From Gordonia alkanivorans NBRC 16433 (lineage in GTDB: Bacteria > Actinomycetota > Actinomycetes > Mycobacteriales > Mycobacteriaceae): a DNA stretch of 62,576 bases. The number at the start of each line of letters is the position of its first letter. Within the stretch, counting starts at the first letter, position 1. The translations under genes were made by a program, and so were the position numbers. The stretch is taken from the NCBI RefSeq assembly GCF_000225505.1, contig NZ_BACI01000118.1, positions 1 through 62,576 of the forward strand, written 5' to 3'. Below, in pieces: positions 15,476 to 24,190 of this stretch. Below the pieces are notes generated by a model. It did no database searches. It worked only from the letters and a program-made list of their open reading frames with translations, and was not told the origin of the DNA.

Positions 15476-17278
15476 ATGCGGCCGATTGGCGCGACCATCG
15501 AACGCGACGATGCCGCCGTCCGGCATCACGTCACCACCCCCGACGGCGTGCGGATCGCCGTGTACGAGGAGGGCAACCCCGACGGGGAGACGGTTCTCCT
15601 CCTGCATGGGTGGCCCGACAGCCATCGGTTGTGGGACAGTGTCGCGCCGCTGCTACGGGACAGGTATCGACTGATCCGAGTGGACAATCGTGGCCACGGA
15701 CGATCGAGTTCGCCGTCCGGCCGGCAGGCCATCTCCACTCGCCGGATCGCCGACGACTACGCGGCGGTCATCGCGCACGTCGCCGACAAGCCGGTGCACA
15801 TCATCGCCCACGACTGGGGGAGCGTGTCCACGTGGGAACTGATCACCCGCCCGCCGGAGCAGGCGCGGGTCGCCTCGTTCACGTCGATCTCGGGACCGAG
15901 TATGGGGCATTTCGCCGCATGGGCGCGGCGTCGTCTGCTCCGGCCGTCTCCCGCGAATGTGGGGCATGTCGTCGCGGCGCTCGCATCCTTCGCGTACTCG
16001 ATCGTCCTCTCGGTACCGGTTCTGTCGACCCTCCTGCTTCGGTACGGCGTCAGCGCCGGGCGCTGGCGCAGACAACAGGCCGCCGCCGAGGGCATCGCGC
16101 CCGAGCGGATACACCTCGGCGAGACCTTCGAGCATGATGTGGTCGACGGTGCACGGATCTACCGATCGACGTTGACCTCGCGGCATACCAACCCGCTCAC
16201 CGCCCGACCGCTTCCGACGCGGGTTCCGGTACAGGTCCTCATCGGCAAACGCGACCCCGCCATCCGGTATCGGAGTTACGCCGACGTGCCACGCTGGACC
16301 GGCGATCTCTGGCTGCGATTGGTCCATGGCGGACACTGGTTGCCGTTCTCCCACCCCGAGCTCGTCGCGCAGGCGGCCGAGGAATTGATCGAATCGGTGC
16401 GGACCGGTACGGAGCCGCGGTCGTTGCGGCGCTGGCGGGTGGGGACCGATCGACGACCCTTTGCCGACCAACTCGTCGTGGTCACCGGGGCCGGCAGCGG
16501 GATCGGCCGGGCGACCGCGCACGCGTTCGCCGGTGCCGGTGCCGAAGTGGTGGTCTCCGACATCGATCCCGCGGCGTCGGCCGAAACCGCCGAGCTGATC
16601 GGCAGAGCGGGCGGGGTGGCGTACGCCTACCGACTCGACGTGTCCGATCCCGCATCCGTCGACGAGCATGCGCGCGAGGTGATCGCCGAGCACGGCGTTC
16701 CCGACGTTCTGGTCAACAATGCCGGCATCGGGCATGCCGGGGCGTTCTTGCAGACCCCGGCGGCGGACTTCGATCGGGTTCTGCAGGTCAACCTGCAGGG
16801 CGTGATCGGGATGTGCAGGGCATTCGCGGGCGCGATGTCCGAACGCGGTCTCGGTGGGCAGATCGTCAATCTGGCCAGCATGGCCGCGTATTCACCGCAG
16901 CGTGAGTTCAGCGCGTACTCCACGAGCAAGTCGGCGGTGTTCATGTTCTCCGACTGCCTGCGCGCCGAGCTGGCGCGCAGCGGAGTCGGGGTCACGACGG
17001 TCTGTCCGGGTGTCGTGCACACCAACATCACTGCCACGACCAGGTTCTCGGGTGTTTCGGACGAGGAGGAGCACCGGCTCCAGCAGCATTTCGACGCGCT
17101 GTATCGGCGTCGGGGGTACACACCGGACAAGGTTGCCGAACGCATTCTGCGGGCCGTCCTGGCCGGCGAGACGATCGTTCCGGTTACTCCGGAAGCCGTT
17201 GTCCAGTACCATTTTTCGAGATTTGCGCCGAAGCTGACCAGGCTCGCCGCGGCCCGGATGAGCCTATTGGACCGGTAG
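15476..17278 (+). CDS. ephD: EphD-like fusion: epoxide-hydrolase-type alpha/beta hydrolase + SDR
   Basis: 600 aa; ATG 15476 preceded by GCGGAGG, 4 bp after the ligase stop. The N-terminal half is an epoxide-hydrolase-like alpha/beta hydrolase (LLHGWPDSHRLWD near 40-52, nucleophile region AHDWGSV near 110, HGGHWLPFSHPE near 280). From about residue 330 an SDR follows: VTGAGSGIGRATAHAF, VNNAGIGHAG, NLASMAAYS, YSTSK. This two-domain layout and length match M. tuberculosis EphD (Rv2214c, 592 aa as I recall), reported to act on mycolic acid or epoxide lipids. Symbol is by architecture only; at least one function may differ here given the catabolic setting. It ends the rightward operon and converges on the 17302 gene. 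Confidence 0.85.
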   Translation: MRPIGATIERDDAAVRHHVTTPDGVRIAVYEEGNPDGETVLLLHGWPDSHRLWDSVAPLLRDRYRLIRVDNRGHGRSSSPSGRQAISTRRIADDYAAVIAHVADKPVHIIAHDWGSVSTWELITRPPEQARVASFTSISGPSMGHFAAWARRRLLRPSPANVGHVVAALASFAYSIVLSVPVLSTLLLRYGVSAGRWRRQQAAAEGIAPERIHLGETFEHDVVDGARIYRSTLTSRHTNPLTARPLPTRVPVQVLIGKRDPAIRYRSYADVPRWTGDLWLRLVHGGHWLPFSHPELVAQAAEELIESVRTGTEPRSLRRWRVGTDRRPFADQLVVVTGAGSGIGRATAHAFAGAGAEVVVSDIDPAASAETAELIGRAGGVAYAYRLDVSDPASVDEHAREVIAEHGVPDVLVNNAGIGHAGAFLQTPAADFDRVLQVNLQGVIGMCRAFAGAMSERGLGGQIVNLASMAAYSPQREFSAYSTSKSAVFMFSDCLRAELARSGVGVTTVCPGVVHTNITATTRFSGVSDEEEHRLQQHFDALYRRRGYTPDKVAERILRAVLAGETIVPVTPEAVVQYHFSRFAPKLTRLAAARMSLLDR

Positions 17279-17301
17279 CGGGCCGGCCGCGCCGGCCACC
17301 A

Positions 17302-17691
17302 TCAGGTGGCGGGCGCCGTCGTCAGGAGAATCGCTTCGTCGAAGGGGACAACCGCATACAGCGGCCGGTACGGCCATCGCACCGACCCGGCGGCGGCCTT
17401 CTTCGTCGAGGACCTGGGGGACGTCACCGTATAGCGGCGGCCGTTGCGCTGCAGAGTGGCGGAGCCGGCGGCCACCAGGTTCTTTCGCCATTGCGTGCCC
17501 GGCCCATATCCCACGAGGATGGCGACGCCGTCCGGAATCGGGAACACTAGCAGCGGAGTTCGGTACGGCGTCCCGCTCGTGCGGCCGCGGTGTTCGAGAA
17601 TGCCCATCGACGGCATCCACCCGGCCCACAGCCGGACGAGTTTGTTGGTGGCGAATCTGTTCCATCGCGCATACCACTGCGGAAATCGCAT
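17302..17691 (-). CDS. Deazaflavin (F420)-dependent nitroreductase-family protein
   Basis: 129 aa; ATG 17691 with GAGGAGAG upstream. GILEHRGRTSGTPYRTPLLV, ILVGYGPGTQWRKNLVAAG and a C-terminal PLYAVVPF segment fit the Ddn/DUF385 split-barrel family, whose members bind F420 (or FMN/haem in some branches) and reduce quinones or nitro compounds. It is the last gene of a reverse-strand operon after the ADC-family and ThDP-enzyme genes, 34 bp from the latter's stop. Cofactor choice cannot be decided by eye. Confidence 0.8.
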   Translation of the reverse strand: MRFPQWYARWNRFATNKLVRLWAGWMPSMGILEHRGRTSGTPYRTPLLVFPIPDGVAILVGYGPGTQWRKNLVAAGSATLQRNGRRYTVTSPRSSTKKAAAGSVRWPYRPLYAVVPFDEAILLTTAPAT

Positions 17692-17725
17692 CGTGCTCTC
17701 CTCGGATCGTCGTGAACGTTGGTGT

Positions 17726-19402
17726 TCAAGGGGTCAGGCGTCGAGCCAAGCGCCGCGCCATCCCTGCCGGGAGCGCATCCAGCGCACCCAGGGCGTAGGG
17801 AAGTGCCTTCAGCGTCATCCCCGTGTAGGTCGCCGGAATGCGGGCATCGATCAGATGAGGCCCGGGCTCCGCGAATGCCCTCGTGAGGTCCAGGACCAGG
17901 TCTCGGGCGTTCTCGGGTCTGGTGGCCGGCACTCCCATACCGCGGGACAGGTCGACGAAGTCCAGGGCTGGCTGATCCAGACGCAGCTGCGACCGCGCCA
18001 CGTCTCCCGGCTTCCCGGCGCGCACGCGCTGCAACTCGACATCGAGGATCGAGTACGCGGAGTTGTTGAGCAACACCACCGTGACGTCGAGCGCTTCGCG
18101 TGCCATCGTCCACAGGGACTGAATCGTGTACATCGCCGACCCGTCCGACTGCAGCGCGAGCACCGGCCGGTCGGGGGCTGCGACCGCGGCTCCGACGGCG
18201 ACCGGCAATCCCTGGCCGATGGCACCGCCGGTGAGAGTCAGGACATCGTGCGGGGCGGCCGAAGCCGTCATCGCGGGTAGTGCCAGACCCGAGGTGTTGG
18301 ACTCGTCGGAGATGATGGCGCCGGGCGGGAGCGTGGTCGCCACGGCTGCGCAGACCGAGTGTGCGGTGAGGGCTCCGCGCGGCGGCCTGGGTAGTGCCGG
18401 ATGACCGACCGAGGGGATGTCGCGGTCGGCGAGGCGCAGCCGGCTACTGATCTCGTCGATGACTGCTCGGGTCTGGCTCCGCCCGACCTCGTGGATGGTG
18501 CAGCCCGGCGGGACCAGATCACCGGACTTTCCCGGGTATCCGAAGAATGCCACCGGTCGGCGGGTGTCGAGCAGGATCAGACGATCGAGGCCGGCGAGTT
18601 GGGTCCGCGCGAGCTCGGGCACATAGGCCAATCGTTCGAGGTAAGGCCGCCCCGCACCCCGTTCGATCCGGGTGGGGAACACCTCGGCGAAGATCCTGGC
18701 CCCCGAAGTCGCGGCGATCCGTGCGACGGTCGAGAGCGCTTCGCCGCCCAGGGCCGTGCCGCCGACGATGAGTCCGACCTGCCGGCCCGCCTCCCGGAGC
18801 GCGGTGACCATCTCTTCGACGTCTTGAACATGTTCTGCCGGTGCGGTATACGCGGCTTCCGTCGATCCCGGTGTGTGCCGTGCCGGGGACCACGCGACGT
18901 CTGCGGGCACGATGAGGGTCGCCACCTGGCCACCCGCATACATCGCGGCTCGCACGGCCGCCGAAGCGTCCTCGGCCACAGAGTCCGCTCCGGCGTGGCG
19001 TACCCACCCCGATACGGTCGCCGCCGTGGCGGCGATATCCGACTGGAGGGGCGCGTCGAACCGGACGTGGTCGGTGGCGTGGTCTCCGACGACGTTGACC
19101 ATCGGAACGCGTGCCCGTCGGGCGTTGTGGAGATTGGCCAGGCCATTGCCCAGCCCGCAGCCGAGATGGAGCAACGTGGCGGCCGGCCGCCCGGAGATGC
19201 GGGCAAACCCGTCGGCGGCCCCGGTGGCGACCCCCTCGAAGAGTGTGAGTACCGGCCGGATCCGTGGCACCTCGTCCAGCGCGGTGACGAAATGCATCTC
19301 GGATGTGCCGGGATTGGTGAAACACGCGGTGACGCCACCCCGGGCGAGCTCGTCGAGGATCACCCGGGCGCCGGTGGCGGTCACCGATCCCGCCGGCGAC
19401 AC
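17726..19402 (-). CDS. Thiamine-diphosphate-dependent enzyme, acetolactate synthase/decarboxylase-like
   Basis: 558 aa from GTG 19402 (an earlier in-frame GTG at 19432 overlaps the preceding gene). N-terminal pyrimidine-binding domain with the catalytic glutamate in LFEGVATGAADGFAR; central domain with RPYLERLAYVPE and SGDLVPPG; C-terminal ThDP-binding GDG-type motif LQSDGSAMYTIQSLW ending in NNSAYSILD. The layout is that of IlvB-like and benzoylformate-decarboxylase-like proteins (IlvX group in mycobacteria), whose substrates are 2-oxo acids. It is too degenerate in key phrases to be a housekeeping acetolactate synthase. It starts 20 bp after the ADC-family gene, so both are probably cotranscribed. 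Confidence 0.82.
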   Translation of the reverse strand: MSPAGSVTATGARVILDELARGGVTACFTNPGTSEMHFVTALDEVPRIRPVLTLFEGVATGAADGFARISGRPAATLLHLGCGLGNGLANLHNARRARVPMVNVVGDHATDHVRFDAPLQSDIAATAATVSGWVRHAGADSVAEDASAAVRAAMYAGGQVATLIVPADVAWSPARHTPGSTEAAYTAPAEHVQDVEEMVTALREAGRQVGLIVGGTALGGEALSTVARIAATSGARIFAEVFPTRIERGAGRPYLERLAYVPELARTQLAGLDRLILLDTRRPVAFFGYPGKSGDLVPPGCTIHEVGRSQTRAVIDEISSRLRLADRDIPSVGHPALPRPPRGALTAHSVCAAVATTLPPGAIISDESNTSGLALPAMTASAAPHDVLTLTGGAIGQGLPVAVGAAVAAPDRPVLALQSDGSAMYTIQSLWTMAREALDVTVVLLNNSAYSILDVELQRVRAGKPGDVARSQLRLDQPALDFVDLSRGMGVPATRPENARDLVLDLTRAFAEPGPHLIDARIPATYTGMTLKALPYALGALDALPAGMARRLARRLTP

Positions 19403-19421
19403 CCGCGTACCGCGGAGCGCG

Positions 19422-20297
19422 TCACGCCGACTCACCACCGTCGGCGGATGCCGACGGACGCGTGACCGTCGCCCGTGCCGTCCGGTACTCGTGCCGTGGA
19501 TCGCGCCAGGCGCCGGCATCGATCGCGCCGTCCGGGCGGTTCGATACCAGGGCATACTGCGGTATGTCGACGCCGATCAGGGCGCCGTTGGCGATGTCGA
19601 GATCCCGGATCTCGCGAGCGATCGGATGATCGCCCAGATGCAGTCGTGCCGAGCGTGTGCCCAGGGCGAACCCGGCGCTCGACTCCGACTGGTACGGGAT
19701 GTACAGGACCTTGTTGTCTATCGGACTCAGTGAGTGGCAATAGAAGTCGAGCTGGCGGGAGGCGAGTCGTCGCTCGGCCGCCCGACGAACCGACAGCGTC
19801 AACACCGACGCGCCGCCGACCGTCACCTCCGCTGAGTGGGAGGTCGGTGTCGAGTGGAACTGCACGTCCGACAACACTTTCGGGAATCCGAGCACCTCGC
19901 GTCCGACGATCTGCGCCTGGTGGTTGTCCACTCCGATATGGGTGATGTAGATGCCGCTGCGCGATCGTGCCCAGCCGGCGAGATCGTAGAAGGGCAGCGC
20001 GACCCTGCTGTCGCGCCGCACCGGGATCGAGACGGTGAACTCACGATAGGGTTCGATCGATTTCTCGAGGTACTCCATGATCTGGATGATGGCCAGCGCT
20101 CGTCCGGGCCGGATGATCACCGGTCGGAGCCGGGAGGTCGGCATCAGGGCGGACGCCCGCGCCGAGCTGATCCCGAATACCGCCGCGAAACTGCGTGCCC
20201 GCCGGGTGAGCAGTGGCATCTCGACAGTGGTTCCGTCGCTCAGATCGGTCTTCCCCTGCGACCCTGAATCCTGACCCAATACAGTATGGACTGTCAT
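19422..20297 (-). CDS. Acetoacetate decarboxylase family protein
   Basis: 291 aa; ATG 20297. The segment HQAQIVGREVLGFPKVLSDV is the family hallmark (GREx..GxPK) around the Schiff-base lysine. In classical acetoacetate decarboxylase that lysine is followed by a second lysine that lowers its pKa; here the neighbour is valine, so the enzyme may belong to the ADC-like group that does other chemistry (dehydratase, aldolase or unknown). It opens the reverse-strand operon with the ThDP enzyme and Ddn-like gene, and is divergent from the TetR gene at 20353 across 55 bp, the probable control region. Confidence 0.8.
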   Translation of the reverse strand: MTVHTVLGQDSGSQGKTDLSDGTTVEMPLLTRRARSFAAVFGISSARASALMPTSRLRPVIIRPGRALAIIQIMEYLEKSIEPYREFTVSIPVRRDSRVALPFYDLAGWARSRSGIYITHIGVDNHQAQIVGREVLGFPKVLSDVQFHSTPTSHSAEVTVGGASVLTLSVRRAAERRLASRQLDFYCHSLSPIDNKVLYIPYQSESSAGFALGTRSARLHLGDHPIAREIRDLDIANGALIGVDIPQYALVSNRPDGAIDAGAWRDPRHEYRTARATVTRPSASADGGESA

Positions 20298-20352
20298 AAA
20301 TGGAGCTTACTACAAGTTTGGAGAGGACTACATAATTTCTGCCAAGAAGAAG

Positions 20353-21051
20353 GTGCTCGCGGCCGGACCGCGTTCGACGGACGGGCACCGCAGACGCGCT
20401 CGTGAGACCTCGGATCGGATACTCGAGGCGGCGAGTCAGGAATTCGCGCATATCGGCTACCGAGAGGTGACGATCGAGGCGATAGCGCGTGCGGCGGGCG
20501 TGGCCCCGTCATCGGTGTACAACCACTTCAGGAGCAAAGCCGGTGTCGCGCAGGGTCTCGCCAATCGGGCTCTCGAGGTGCACGAAGAATATGTGAGCAC
20601 AGCGTGGTCGCTGGATGCTTCCCCGCTGCAACGATTGATCGCCGTAGCCGGTGCGACACTTCGCTTCTCCCGCACTCACCGAGCGCTGTTCGAGGCGATC
20701 GCGCTCTCGTATCTGAGCCCGGCCGGGGTCTTCCCGGTGGACACCGAGGCGGCGGCGGCGATCGAACGACGGCGACGTCAGCAGCTGCGGCGCATCGTCG
20801 ACAGTCTCGATGAAGCGATCGAGTGCGGCGAGATCTATCCGTGCGACACCTCGGCTGCCGCGCATTTCCTGGTGGCGTCCTGGGCGGGCGTGCTGACCAT
20901 GACCGATCCGCATGGACTCAGTGATCCGGGAGCGGCGCTGGCCCTCGGCATCCGAGGGTTGATCGCCGGGCTGGCCGTCGATGGCGGACGTGCGGACGAG
21001 CTGGTCGACAGGTATGAACACGCGCTGGCCGCCGCCGGCCTCGTGCGGTGA
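20353..21051 (+). CDS. TetR-family transcriptional regulator
   Basis: 232 aa from GTG 20353 after AAGAAGAAG. HTH domain: RARETSDRILEAASQEFAHI, then VTIEAIARAAGVAPSSVYNH, then FRSKAGVAQGL. The C-terminal ligand domain is alpha-helical and not assigned. It faces the ADC-family operon across a short intergenic region, so it most likely controls that operon. That region carries no copy of the tandem-palindrome operator found elsewhere in the cluster, which argues against it being the cluster-wide regulator. Confidence 0.88.
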   Translation: MLAAGPRSTDGHRRRARETSDRILEAASQEFAHIGYREVTIEAIARAAGVAPSSVYNHFRSKAGVAQGLANRALEVHEEYVSTAWSLDASPLQRLIAVAGATLRFSRTHRALFEAIALSYLSPAGVFPVDTEAAAAIERRRRQQLRRIVDSLDEAIECGEIYPCDTSAAAHFLVASWAGVLTMTDPHGLSDPGAALALGIRGLIAGLAVDGGRADELVDRYEHALAAAGLVR

Positions 21052-21086
21052 TGGGGTGAACCGATTCCATTGCTGTTCATCACCAT

Positions 21087-21926
21087 TCATACGGTTGTCG
21101 TGAACTCGCGGGCGAGTGCACGCAGGGCGGGCAGCGGCGATGCATCCCGTGCGAGGACCGCGACCGCGACCTGGTCGGCACCGTTGGACAGATGCTCCCG
21201 TAGCCGGGATGTCACCTCCTCGACACCGCCGTGGGCAATGATCGAGTCGATCAGGTGGTCGGCGGCGGGCACGGCCAGATCCTGTTCGGCGAATCCGAGC
21301 CTGCGCAGGTTGGCGGTGTAGTTGCGCAGGCCGAGATAGACATTCGCGGTCGGCGCGGCGAGTTCTCGTGCGCGTACCGGATCCGCGTCGAGGACAACGG
21401 ACTGGCCGACCGACAGGAATGCGTGATCGCCCAGTATCTCCCGGGCTCGTTCGGTGTGCTCGGGTGTCACGAAGTAGGGCAGTGCACCGCCGGTGCGATC
21501 ACGCGCGAGCCCGAGAACCCGGGGACCGAGCGCGGCGAGTGCCATCCGCTCCTTCGGAACCCCGGCACCGGTCAGTTCGTCGAGGTAGCTCGCCAACATC
21601 GCGACGGGACGTCGGTACTGACTCAGATGCTCGCTGTGCCCGACGCCGATGCCGAGGATCAGGCGTCCCGGATGCGCGGCTTCGATCCGGTGGAAGGACT
21701 CGGCGACCGTGGCGGCGGGGGCGGTGAACACATTGACGATGTCGGTGCCGACCACCAGCGAATTCGTCGCTGCCAAAAGCGATTCCACATGAACGAGATC
21801 CGCGGGAGGCGATTGGGAGACCCACAGCGTGCGGTAGCCGAGGTCCTCGACCTCGCGGGCATCCGCCGGACTGGTCGCGCCGTGTGGCAGGAGTGCGGCC
21901 AGTGGACCCGGTGGATTGCTGCTCAT
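21087..21926 (-). CDS. LLM-class F420-dependent oxidoreductase
   Basis: 279 aa; ATG 21926 with AAAGGAG upstream. Luciferase-like monooxygenase TIM barrel: EVEDLGYRTLWVSQSPP, AATNSLVVGTDIVNVF, RLILGIGVGHSEH, LGPRVLGLARDRTGGALPY and TANVYLGLRNYTANLRRLGF, the pattern of the TIGR03620-type F420 oxidoreductases of mycobacteria. It would transfer hydride between F420 and a substrate such as an alcohol or ketone. It is third in the leftward unit AurF - reductase - LLM (77 bp after the reductase stop) and converges on the TetR gene. Confidence 0.85.
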   Translation of the reverse strand: MSSNPPGPLAALLPHGATSPADAREVEDLGYRTLWVSQSPPADLVHVESLLAATNSLVVGTDIVNVFTAPAATVAESFHRIEAAHPGRLILGIGVGHSEHLSQYRRPVAMLASYLDELTGAGVPKERMALAALGPRVLGLARDRTGGALPYFVTPEHTERAREILGDHAFLSVGQSVVLDADPVRARELAAPTANVYLGLRNYTANLRRLGFAEQDLAVPAADHLIDSIIAHGGVEEVTSRLREHLSNGADQVAVAVLARDASPLPALRALAREFTTTV

Positions 21927-22003
21927 GACGCGACTCCTTTGTCGTCGGGTGATCTGCGAGTGTTGTGCGCACGTGATGCGCCACGCGGCGGCGGTGCGAG
22001 CGA

Positions 22004-23098
22004 CTACTGGTCGAATGCGATCTCGACCGACTCCGAGACGGGCACGGACTGACACGCCAGGGTCAGGCCGAGGGAGAGGTCGGCGTCCACCAGGGTGTCG
22101 TTCTTGAGCATGCTCACCTCGCCGGATCGCACGGTGCAGGCGCACGCGCTGCACTCCCCCTCCCGGCAGGAGAACGGCGCGTCGTAGCCCTTGGACAGCA
22201 GGACGTCCAGGAGTTTGGTGTCGCGCGGCCAGTCGAGTTCGATTCTGCGGCCGGCGAGTTCGACGGTGGCCGAGACCGTCTCCGCTGAGGTGTCGGATGG
22301 GATGATCACGTCCGCGAATGGGTCGCCGGACAGCGATCGATACCGTTCGACGTGCACATGGGCGTCGGGTAGGCCGATCCCGTGCAGCGCGCTGCGCGCC
22401 GCTTCCATGAAGGGTGCGGGCCCGCACAGGTAGGCGTCATAGGCCGAGAAGAGTTCCAGGGACCTCATCAGCCCCTCGGCCGTCGGCAGGCCTTGGTCGG
22501 ATTCGAACCAGTGCTCCACGGTGAATCGGGTGGGGAACTCGGTGACCATGTCGTGCAGTTCCGTGCCGAAGATCGTCGATCGGCGGTCCCGGTTCGCGTA
22601 CAGGAGGTACACCGTCGCGGTTCCTCCCACTAGCGCCGACTTCGCGATGCTGATGAGCGGCGTGATGCCGCTTCCGGCGCCGACCAGTAGCAGGTCGCCG
22701 TCCAGACTCTTCGGCGTGAAGTTCCCCGAAGGTGTCATCACGGTCAACGACAACCCTGGTCGGGCGTTGTCGCATAACCAATTCGAGGCGTACCCGCCGG
22801 GCGTTCGCTTCACCGTGACGATGAGGTCGTTCTCGAAATGAGGTGAACTCGACAATGAGTAGCACCGGGCGGCCCCGCCGGGACGGTCGGTCGGGATCTT
22901 GATCGTGAGGAACTGGCCGGGGTGGTAGCGAAACCTGCTCACGAGGTGATCGGGGACCGCCAAGGCGATCGAGACCGCGTCGTCGGTCTCGTCCACCACC
23001 TCGACCACGGTGAGTTCATGGGCATGGCTGACCGGTGTCGTGGCGACGCCGGCTTCATCGGCCCGGGTACCGGCCGTGGTGACCGATTCTGTGGTCAC
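22004..23098 (-). CDS. KshB-like ferredoxin reductase, second copy
   Basis: 364 aa from GTG 23098, five bases after the AurF stop. Same domain order as the protein at 11714: YHPGQFLTIKIPTDRPGG, RCYSLSSSPHFENDLIVTVK, GAGSGITPLISIAKSALVGG, CREGECSACACTV with the fourth cysteine in LACQSV. Long identical stretches with the 11714 paralogue indicate duplication. Tight coupling to the intact AurF gene makes it the dedicated electron supplier of that oxygenase. It lacks any feature of a classical ferredoxin-only reductase; the [2Fe-2S] centre is built in. Confidence 0.9.
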   Translation of the reverse strand: MTTESVTTAGTRADEAGVATTPVSHAHELTVVEVVDETDDAVSIALAVPDHLVSRFRYHPGQFLTIKIPTDRPGGAARCYSLSSSPHFENDLIVTVKRTPGGYASNWLCDNARPGLSLTVMTPSGNFTPKSLDGDLLLVGAGSGITPLISIAKSALVGGTATVYLLYANRDRRSTIFGTELHDMVTEFPTRFTVEHWFESDQGLPTAEGLMRSLELFSAYDAYLCGPAPFMEAARSALHGIGLPDAHVHVERYRSLSGDPFADVIIPSDTSAETVSATVELAGRRIELDWPRDTKLLDVLLSKGYDAPFSCREGECSACACTVRSGEVSMLKNDTLVDADLSLGLTLACQSVPVSESVEIAFDQ

Positions 23099-23103
23099 TG
23101 TGA

Positions 23104-24108
23104 CTATGCCGCGGCGCGGTCGGCCGCCACCTTCTCGAGCAGTTCGTCGGGAAGTGTCTTCGAGAGCTTGTAGAGGCGTGTGGTGATGGCCCCGCGGACC
23201 ATGCCGGCATCGTAGAGAAATGTCAGCAACGGACCACACATGAAGACCGCGTTCTCCCGGTAGCGCGCGGACCGGCGAGCGGCGATCATGCCGCGGAGCG
23301 GGTGGATTCCCACCGAACGGTAGACGCCGGGATGGATCAGGGCGGGCAGCAGGGCGTTCACCATGAGTGCGAAGACACCGCGGTGGTAGGCGTTGGCCAG
23401 GCGTCCGCGGGCCTCGATCGAGCGGACCAGTTCCTCCCGGGCGTAGGTGATGTGGCGGGCCTCCTCGAGGATGTGGATCTTCATCATCTGACGGAAATGG
23501 GGCTGGATGTCCGGATCCATCATCCCTTCCCGCTGGAGTCGGTCGAGGACCTCCTCGATGAGCAACGTGCCCGCGTACATGGACGGGCCCAGTGGGACGA
23601 AGCCGAGCATCCGCAGCATCTTGATGAGGGCTTTCGGACGCTTGTAGGGTTCGACGCCGGTGAGATTGATGATCCTGCCGAACATGGTGGAGTGCCGAGT
23701 CTCCTCGGCCACCTCGGCGAGGGCGTATCGCATGTGATCGTCGATGAGGTCCGGGTTGGCGAACACCCCGCGCAGCAGGTTCGTGCTCAGCCCCACCTCG
23801 GCGAAAATGCCGTAGCTGAGGATGGCGACCGCTTCATGCATGTTGAGCGTCAGCCGCTCCTCGTCGGTCATCCTGTCCCACAGCTCGGTGCCGTACAGCG
23901 ACACCCGGTGTTCGGGTAACCAGGGCTTTCCCGGCACGATGGGCGCATCCCAGTCGATGTCGAGTTCGCCGTCATAGGATCGGTCCGCCGTCGAGCGAAG
24001 CAGCCGCTGAGCGGTCTTCTGCCGATCACCGACGTTGATGGTGTCGGTGGTGCTCACGGCCGCCTTGTATACGCGCGGATCGCTCCCCGGGGTCGTCGTG
24101 GTCGTCAT
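23104..24108 (-). CDS. AurF-type diiron oxygenase, second intact copy
   Basis: 334 aa; ATG 24108 with AGGAG upstream. All AurF ligands are present: E104 (GIFAEVGLS), E136 and H139 (AEETRHSTMF), E185 (TLLIEEVLD), H212, E216 and H219 (IHILEEARHITYAREEL). It shares most of its length with the 9619 protein, including VGDRQKTAQRLLRSTADR. It begins the leftward transcript with the reductase and LLM genes, under operator site 4, which overlaps its ribosome-binding site. The degenerate paralogue lies 82 bp upstream on the same strand. The substrate is unknown. Confidence 0.9.
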   Translation of the reverse strand: MTTTTTPGSDPRVYKAAVSTTDTINVGDRQKTAQRLLRSTADRSYDGELDIDWDAPIVPGKPWLPEHRVSLYGTELWDRMTDEERLTLNMHEAVAILSYGIFAEVGLSTNLLRGVFANPDLIDDHMRYALAEVAEETRHSTMFGRIINLTGVEPYKRPKALIKMLRMLGFVPLGPSMYAGTLLIEEVLDRLQREGMMDPDIQPHFRQMMKIHILEEARHITYAREELVRSIEARGRLANAYHRGVFALMVNALLPALIHPGVYRSVGIHPLRGMIAARRSARYRENAVFMCGPLLTFLYDAGMVRGAITTRLYKLSKTLPDELLEKVAADRAAA

Positions 24109-24115
24109 GCTGACT

Positions 24116-24144
24116 CCTACCAATGGTATGTGATACCGACGGTA
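24116..24144. promoter_or_regulatory. Cluster operator, site 4
   Basis: Read on the reverse strand: TACCGTCGGTA, TCACA, TACCATTGGTA. It starts 7 bp from the ATG and overlaps the Shine-Dalgarno, so a bound repressor would block elongation or translation initiation rather than only polymerase binding. Confidence 0.75.
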
Positions 24145-24190
24145 CGAGTGTCCTCGATCACTTTGCCGTTGTCAAGAATTGACCGGGTGT

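Noticed and set aside
13825..15498. 557-aa reverse-strand frame opposite the acyl-CoA ligase
   Set aside because: Arg/His/Asp-rich shadow of a strongly conserved ANL ligase; no domain.
20281..20294. ACAGT-N4-ACTGT inverted repeat near the ADC-family start
   Set aside because: It lies inside the first codons of the gene and is short; no second copy was found.
20353..21051. This TetR as owner of the six-site operator
   Set aside because: Its own promoter region lacks the motif and it sits divergent from the ADC-family operon. Autoregulation would be expected, so the cluster regulator is probably outside the window.
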